Below the pieces are notes generated by a model. It searched no databases and was not told the DNA's origin. It was given only the letters and a program-made list of their open reading frames with translations. A stretch of DNA of 17,667 nucleotides from Chloroflexota bacterium (GTDB lineage: Bacteria; Chloroflexota; Anaerolineae; Caldilineales; Caldilineaceae): contig QEUW01000124.1 in NCBI GenBank assembly GCA_003577005.1, positions 1 through 17,667 on the forward strand, given 5' to 3'. Position 1 is the stretch's first letter, and every line of letters begins with the position of its first letter. Made by a program: the position numbers and the translations under genes. This document shows, one piece after another, positions 13,417-17,667 of the stretch.

Positions 13417-16389
13417 TTACGGTTGGGACTCTGTAACCAATTCGTTCTCCGTAATCACAACGCTGGTGGTCACGACTTCACTGGTCGTCACTTCTACGCT
13501 TGGGGCAACCTCGCCGGCATCGGCCGCTTCGGCCTCGGGTGTCCAGGTGGGTGTTGGTTCTTCGAGTGGCGGTTCTTCGATTACTGGTGTCTCGGTCGGG
13601 GGTTCTTCGGCAGGTGGTTCCTCGACGACCGGCGTCTCCGTCGGCAACTCTTGAACGGGTGGCTCCTCGACCACCGGTGTATCGACAGGGGGCAGCGTCC
13701 AGGTCGGTTCGGGGGTTGCTGTGGGCGGCTCCTCAAAGACAGGCGTTTCGGTTGGAACCGGCGTCCACGTCGGGGTCGCTTCGGGTGTCCAGGTGGGTGT
13801 GGCGCGGCTGATAAAGACGCGCACCCGTTGCTCGAATTCGTGGCCGACATTGTTGCGCACGACCAGCCGCAGGGTGTGCGGGCCATCGCCCAGACCGGTT
13901 GTATCCCAGAGACCGAGCGTGCCATCCACCACGGGCGCCGCAAACGGACCGGCGATGGGCGGGCTAAAGGCGCCGGGGTCATGGCTGATGCCGTACTGGA
14001 GTTCGTAATTGCCAAATTCAGCTACATTGGCGCTGCCGACCACCGTCACCACACCATCGAGTACTTCGCCCTCGGCCGGTGAGCGGATAATGACCTCCGA
14101 CGCAAAGTCAAAGACATCGCCATCATCTTCAGGCGGCTGGGGGATGCCATGTTCCTCGGCCCATTGTCGATATTGGGGCGGATAGATCTTGAAGACACGC
14201 TCCTCGATAGCGTCGGCCGGTGTGTACTCGTTGGCTAGCCTGCCGGTCACCCGATCCAGCCGGACGAGCTGGTAGAGGTCTTTCTCCGGCGGCAGCGGCG
14301 GGCGGTCTTCGGCAAACCAGCGCATCCGTCGCTCGGGACAGGCTTCGCTGGGGAGCGTCCCCGTCTCGGCGCAGACCTCGTACTGGCGCACGCCCGGCGG
14401 CGGTGTAAATTCGAGCATCGGCTCGCCTGCCAAGGCCGTGCGCATAAACTCATTCCAGATAGGCGCCGCCCCCGTGATGCCAGAGATCTGGATCATGGGC
14501 GAATTATCTGCATTGCCTACCCAGACGCCGGTGACAAGTTGGGGGGTGTACCCCAGTGTGAGCACATCGCGGAAGTCGTTAGTCGTGCCTGTTTTGGCGG
14601 CGGCGGGGCGGTCGAGCCGGAGGAGCGAGTTTGGCCCAAAGACCGGGGTGCGCGCCTCGTTGTCGCTGAGGATCTCGGTGAGCAAAAAGGCGTCTACCGG
14701 GTTGACCACCTGTTGGCCGGCGGCCAGCGGGTCGCGCGAACAGGGGCGGGCCGGGTCGGCAGCGTCACAGTAGACATTGCCCAGGTTGTCGGTGATCTTC
14801 AAAATGGCTTGGGGCGGCACGCGCACCCCATTGTTAGCCAGCACGGCAAAGGCGCCGGTCATCTCCAACAGCGGGATCTCGCCGGCGCCGAGCGAGAGGC
14901 TTAGACCATAATCGGGCCGGGTGAGCGTTGTGATCCCCACCCGCTGCGCCGTCGCCAAAAACTGGGGCAACCCGGCATCCTGGATGGCGCGCACGGCGGG
15001 GATGTTGAGGCTGTTGGCCAGCGCCGTGCGCATAATGACCATCCCCCGCTCTTTGTTGTCGTAATTGGTGGGGATATAGGGCGGGTTGGCGCCGTCGGGA
15101 AATTCCTCTTTGATATCGGCGACCAGCGTGCCGGGCGTCCACCGTTCCGCCGGTGGGCGGTTGGGTTGTTCGAAGGCTGCCAGATAGACCAACGGCTTGA
15201 TCGTGCTGCCGGGCTGGCGCGGGGCCAGCACCATGTTGACCTGGCCGTCGATCTCCACATTGTTGAAGTCGGCGCTGCCCACAAAGGCCACGATCTCGCC
15301 CGTATCGGGGCGCAGCGCCACCAGCGCACCGTTGGAGACATTGTGGTTGCCCAACAGGGCGATTTGATCGCGCACGATCCGCTCGGCCTCGGCCTGGAGG
15401 TGGGGGTCGAGCGATGTCGTGATATTGTATGCCGTCTGATAGATGGCGTCGGGCTTGCCAAAATATTGCTCCAGTTGTTGGCGGACGTAGAGCGTAAAGT
15501 GTGGCGCCTTCATGTCCCACTGGAAGGGTTCGTAGGCGAGCGGTTCGAGCCAGGCGGCGTCGGCGTCGGCCTGGCTGATGTAACCGGCCTCGACCATCAG
15601 GCCCAACACCACGCCTTGGCGTCGTTTGGCGCGTTCGGGCTGGGTGTAGGGATCATAGTAGGCGGGCAACTGGGGCAGACCGGCCAGCAGCGCCGCTTCG
15701 GCCAGCGTGAGGTCCGCCACATCTTTGCCAAAGTAGGTTTCGGCCGCAGCCGCTGCGCCATACGCCAAATTGCCGTAGAAGAGGTCGTTCAGGTAGATCT
15801 CGAGGATCTCGTCTTTTTCCTTAAGACGACTAACCTCGGCCGCCAGGATCGCCTCGCGCACTTTGCGCATCATCGTCTGTTCGGGTGAAAGAAAGACACG
15901 CTTCACCAACTGTTGGGGAATGGTGGAAGCGCCGGAGACGATATCGCGTTCCTGGACTGCATAGTAGAGGGCGCGGACAAGCGCTATCGGGTCCACTCCC
16001 TGATGGCGATAGAAGTTAGCATCCTCGGTGGCAATCGTGGCGGCGATCAGATAGGGGGATATGCGGTCCAAAGGCATCGCCATCCGGCGCCCGGCGTTGG
16101 GGTCGTTGGGATTCATGGTTTCGTAAAGCAGGTTGCCCTCACGGTCAAAGATGCGCGAGCTCTGGAGGTCGCTGGCGGGCCAAGCGTTCGGGTCGTTCGG
16201 GTTGGGCAAGGTGCGGGCGATCAAGGCATAACCGATGAGCGCGGCGCTCAGGCCAAATGCAGCCAGCGCCACAAAGGCCAGTAACCCGCTGACAAAACCA
16301 CGCCAGAGCGAGTTCGGCTGCGAAACTCGCCCCCCACGTGGTCTAGGCGGCTGTGGCGTCTGGCGAGGTTGAAGGTCGTAAATGCTCAT
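13417..16389 (-). CDS. Class A penicillin-binding protein (GT51 transglycosylase + transpeptidase) with Ig-like domain and TP-rich tail
   Basis: Bifunctional peptidoglycan synthase: polymerises lipid II and cross-links stem peptides. It has 990 residues. A short Pro/Arg-rich cytoplasmic tail is followed by one membrane anchor (about 30-58). The GT51 domain shows [12 protein letters not shown] with catalytic Glu122, G-A-S-T-I-P-Q-Q-L and [10 protein letters not shown]. The transpeptidase has the S-T-I-K motif (Ser395, Lys398), S-L-N (Ser460) and K-T-G (Lys599). From about 770 to 860 there is an Ig-like domain. Then comes a low-complexity extracellular tail (about 862-990) built of TPTWTP and TPVxEEPP units. 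No clear ribosome-binding site precedes the ATG at 16389. The start codon lies close to a fold-back repeat, 118 bases after the preceding membrane-protein gene. Function is firm; the tail may span or contact the envelope, which is inference. Confidence 0.95.
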   Translation of the reverse strand: MSIYDLQPRQTPQPPRPRGGRVSQPNSLWRGFVSGLLAFVALAAFGLSAALIGYALIARTLPNPNDPNAWPASDLQSSRIFDREGNLLYETMNPNDPNAGRRMAMPLDRISPYLIAATIATEDANFYRHQGVDPIALVRALYYAVQERDIVSGASTIPQQLVKRVFLSPEQTMMRKVREAILAAEVSRLKEKDEILEIYLNDLFYGNLAYGAAAAAETYFGKDVADLTLAEAALLAGLPQLPAYYDPYTQPERAKRRQGVVLGLMVEAGYISQADADAAWLEPLAYEPFQWDMKAPHFTLYVRQQLEQYFGKPDAIYQTAYNITTSLDPHLQAEAERIVRDQIALLGNHNVSNGALVALRPDTGEIVAFVGSADFNNVEIDGQVNMVLAPRQPGSTIKPLVYLAAFEQPNRPPAERWTPGTLVADIKEEFPDGANPPYIPTNYDNKERGMVIMRTALANSLNIPAVRAIQDAGLPQFLATAQRVGITTLTRPDYGLSLSLGAGEIPLLEMTGAFAVLANNGVRVPPQAILKITDNLGNVYCDAADPARPCSRDPLAAGQQVVNPVDAFLLTEILSDNEARTPVFGPNSLLRLDRPAAAKTGTTNDFRDVLTLGYTPQLVTGVWVGNADNSPMIQISGITGAAPIWNEFMRTALAGEPMLEFTPPPGVRQYEVCAETGTLPSEACPERRMRWFAEDRPPLPPEKDLYQLVRLDRVTGRLANEYTPADAIEERVFKIYPPQYRQWAEEHGIPQPPEDDGDVFDFASEVIIRSPAEGEVLDGVVTVVGSANVAEFGNYELQYGISHDPGAFSPPIAGPFAAPVVDGTLGLWDTTGLGDGPHTLRLVVRNNVGHEFEQRVRVFISRATPTWTPEATPTWTPVPTETPVFEEPPTATPEPTWTLPPVDTPVVEEPPVQELPTETPVVEEPPAEEPPTETPVIEEPPLEEPTPTWTPEAEAADAGEVAPSVEVTTSEVVTTSVVITENELVTESQP
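13546..13680 (-). repeat. 45-bp coding repeats in the PBP tail
   Basis: Three consecutive 45-bp units (13636-13680, 13591-13635 and a divergent 13546-13590) each encode a 15-residue block starting T-P-V-(V/I)-E-E-P-P. Flanking TPTWTPE copies share an identical 20-base stretch (13535-13554 and 13781-13800), a sign of recent duplication. The acidic Pro/Thr tail is probably an extended, disordered extracellular spacer. Confidence 0.85.
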
Positions 16390-16410
16390 GATGACATGTA
16401 CTTGCTACAA

Positions 16411-16511
16411 GTAATGCGTGAGACGTAATGCGTGATTTTGTAATGCGTAATGGGCCGGTGCTCATGGATTACGACGCCTCACGCATTACGCCTCACGCAT
16501 TACAAAATCAC
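16411..16511. repeat. Fold-back heptamer repeat (array C)
   Basis: The left arm (16411-16453) reads in sevens: GTAATGC, GTGAGAC, GTAATGC, GTGATTT, one extra T, GTAATGC, GTAATGG. After a 25-base core the right arm (16479-16511) repeats the pattern inverted. The arms share a 25-bp inverted repeat with one mismatch (16411-16435 with 16479-16503) and a perfect 17-bp one (16432-16448 with 16495-16511). The right arm contains the stop codon of the membrane-protein gene (TGA, complement of 16508-16510). The structure fills the 118-base spacer before the PBP gene. Confidence 0.9.
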
Positions 16512-17667
16512 GGCCATTCCCAGGGCAGCGTATTCTGGTAGATCCACGTCAGTGTGTGCAAGCCCTGGAGCAGGATCAATGGAACGGCGGCGCCGGCTAG
16601 CCAACGCCGGTCTGGAAGTACAATTGGCAACAGAGTCACGAGCCAAAGCGTGGCCGGCAGCGCCGCCAGGCTGAACAAATCCCAATCTCGTTGCCCGCCA
16701 TAGTCTGGGTTCCACACACTGATAAAGAACAGATACGCCACCGACGCAATCGCCAGAAACCACATCCTCCCGGTGAGCGAGGAGTGGGGGGAGCCATTTC
16801 GCACTCTAAATTCCGCATTCGGCATTCCCCACACAATTCCCGGCCAGACCACCGGCGCCACCAATACCTGTTGGTTCAACAGGTCGCGCAGGTGGGGCCA
16901 ACTGAAGAGCGTATAGTGCTCCCAGCGTGTGCTTGTCACCCAAAGGGGTACAAACCAGCGGGCATCGGCGCCGCCGGGCTGGTCGGTGGTAAGCAGGGCG
17001 GACAGACCGTGGCCGCCGCGCTCCATCAGCAGAACCGTGGCGCCGGCAACCAATACTAGCGGGACAATGATCGAACACACGATGGAATAGACGACGGGGC
17101 GCACGGATTTGTTTCGCTGGCGCGCCCGCCAAAACTCATGCCAACCCAGATAGAGGAGGCTGGGCGCTAACACAAGCGTACTGGGGTGGGTGGCGTTGGT
17201 GATTGCCAACGCAGTGCTCGCCAGCCACAAGGGTCGCCGGTCGTGGAGCACACCCAGCCCCAGCCAGAGATAGGCCAGAATGCCGGCAGCGGCAAAGCTA
17301 TAATTTTCCACATAACCGAAAAAGAGCTGGATCAGCCCCAGTGTAGTCAGCAGACCAAAGGTCAACCAGCCCGGCGCCAACGTTCGGTTGCGGCTCAACG
17401 CCAGGGCTACTGCCAGATAGAAGACGCCGGCCAGCGGGCTCAGCAGCCGGTAGACGGGGATTGCATCCACCCAGCCAAAACGCTCGTGGCCAAGCAGCCA
17501 GAGTTGGCTGTGCAAGAAAACATCGAGCGGCGCCTGCCACGAATGGGTGAGCCGTAGGTCCGGGTCCGGCCAGGCGATACTGCGGCTCAGCAGATAGGCG
17601 TCACCCCAACGGGTGTGGACGATGGGGAAGGCAAAGAAGGTCAGGGTGAGCAGGAGGCTGGCAAGGA
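16508..17667 (-). CDS. Multi-pass integral membrane protein, possibly GT-C-like (partial, N-terminus beyond right edge)
   Basis: No characterised family recognised with certainty. The frame stays open to the right edge without a stop. The visible ~386 residues contain about eight to ten hydrophobic helices. Near the visible N-terminus is [17 protein letters not shown], in which a G-D follows the first helix, and then a polar loop with T-H-S-W-Q-A-P-L-D. This recalls the first extracellular loop of GT-C glycosyltransferases such as the PMT/ArnT group, but that is only a likeness. Near the C-terminus [13 protein letters not shown] lies between the last helices. An internal heptamer repeat (16793-16827) encodes P-N-A-E-F-R-V-R-N between two helices without breaking the frame. 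The stop codon lies within the fold-back repeat that precedes the PBP gene. Confidence 0.8.
   Translation of the reverse strand, partial: LASLLLTLTFFAFPIVHTRWGDAYLLSRSIAWPDPDLRLTHSWQAPLDVFLHSQLWLLGHERFGWVDAIPVYRLLSPLAGVFYLAVALALSRNRTLAPGWLTFGLLTTLGLIQLFFGYVENYSFAAAGILAYLWLGLGVLHDRRPLWLASTALAITNATHPSTLVLAPSLLYLGWHEFWRARQRNKSVRPVVYSIVCSIIVPLVLVAGATVLLMERGGHGLSALLTTDQPGGADARWFVPLWVTSTRWEHYTLFSWPHLRDLLNQQVLVAPVVWPGIVWGMPNAEFRVRNGSPHSSLTGRMWFLAIASVAYLFFISVWNPDYGGQRDWDLFSLAALPATLWLVTLLPIVLPDRRWLAGAAVPLILLQGLHTLTWIYQNTLPWEWP
16793..16827. repeat. In-frame coding heptamer repeat (array D)
   Basis: Five seven-base units on the plus strand: GCCATTT, CGCACTC, TAAATTC, CGCATTC, GGCATTC; the last two differ by one base. 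It lies inside the membrane-protein gene, where the minus strand reads [11 protein letters not shown]. The reading frame is open through it. The polar peptide sits in a loop between hydrophobic segments, as expected of a tolerated insertion. Confidence 0.7.

Overview
The window looks like part of a Chloroflexota chromosome, probably of the Anaerolineae/Caldilineales type. This is inferred from several style features. One secreted protein ends in a short hydrophobic tail (YLPFVQQ). A cell-wall enzyme carries an extracellular tail rich in TPTWTP/TETP. A Tat-exported lipoprotein serves as the peptide/sugar-type ABC binding protein. GC-rich coding sequence is mixed with AT-richer spacers. No rRNA, tRNA, CRISPR array, integrase or transposase was seen, so placement below phylum is uncertain.

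Layout, left to right. (1) Positions 1-3669, minus strand: a dipeptide/oligopeptide-family ABC importer operon in the order binding lipoprotein (1657-3669), OppB-type permease (518-1504), OppC-type permease (cut by the left edge). The ATPases must lie outside the window. (2) Positions 3670-4807: a 1.1-kb gene-free spacer with an inverted repeat, a candidate promoter with tandem A-rich boxes, and a cluster of GTGC/GCAC palindromes. (3) Positions 4808-7057, plus strand: a secreted GH43 endo-arabinanase-like enzyme fused to a ricin-B/CBM13 lectin, an HYR domain and a further Ig-like domain. (4) Positions 7185-10925, minus strand: two half-transporters that together make an asymmetric heterodimeric ABC exporter. 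(5) Positions 11404-12198, plus strand: a glucose-1-dehydrogenase-like short-chain dehydrogenase, read divergently from the exporter. (6) Positions 12367-17667, minus strand: a small lipoprotein of unknown function, a large bifunctional class A penicillin-binding protein with a repetitive tail, and an N-terminally cut multi-pass membrane protein.

How the genes may work together: the importer and the secreted arabinanase fit uptake and breakdown of plant-type polymer or peptide fragments, but they are not in one operon and their link is only proximity. The exporter genes form one transcription unit with a shared terminator hairpin facing the arabinanase gene. The PBP gene has its own terminator.

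The most unusual feature is a set of four short repeat tracts, at 1623-1650, 9042-9128, 16411-16511 and 16793-16827. All have a seven-base period but different unit sequences. Three sit in the spacer just after the stop codon of a minus-strand gene inside a run of co-directional genes, and two of those are fold-back structures. The fourth lies in frame inside a membrane-protein gene. They resemble the heptameric STRR repeats known from filamentous cyanobacteria. Other structural oddities are a perfect 44-bp palindrome across the lipobox codons of the binding protein, and two pairs of 11-bp dyads, each pair 18 bp apart, upstream of the arabinanase.
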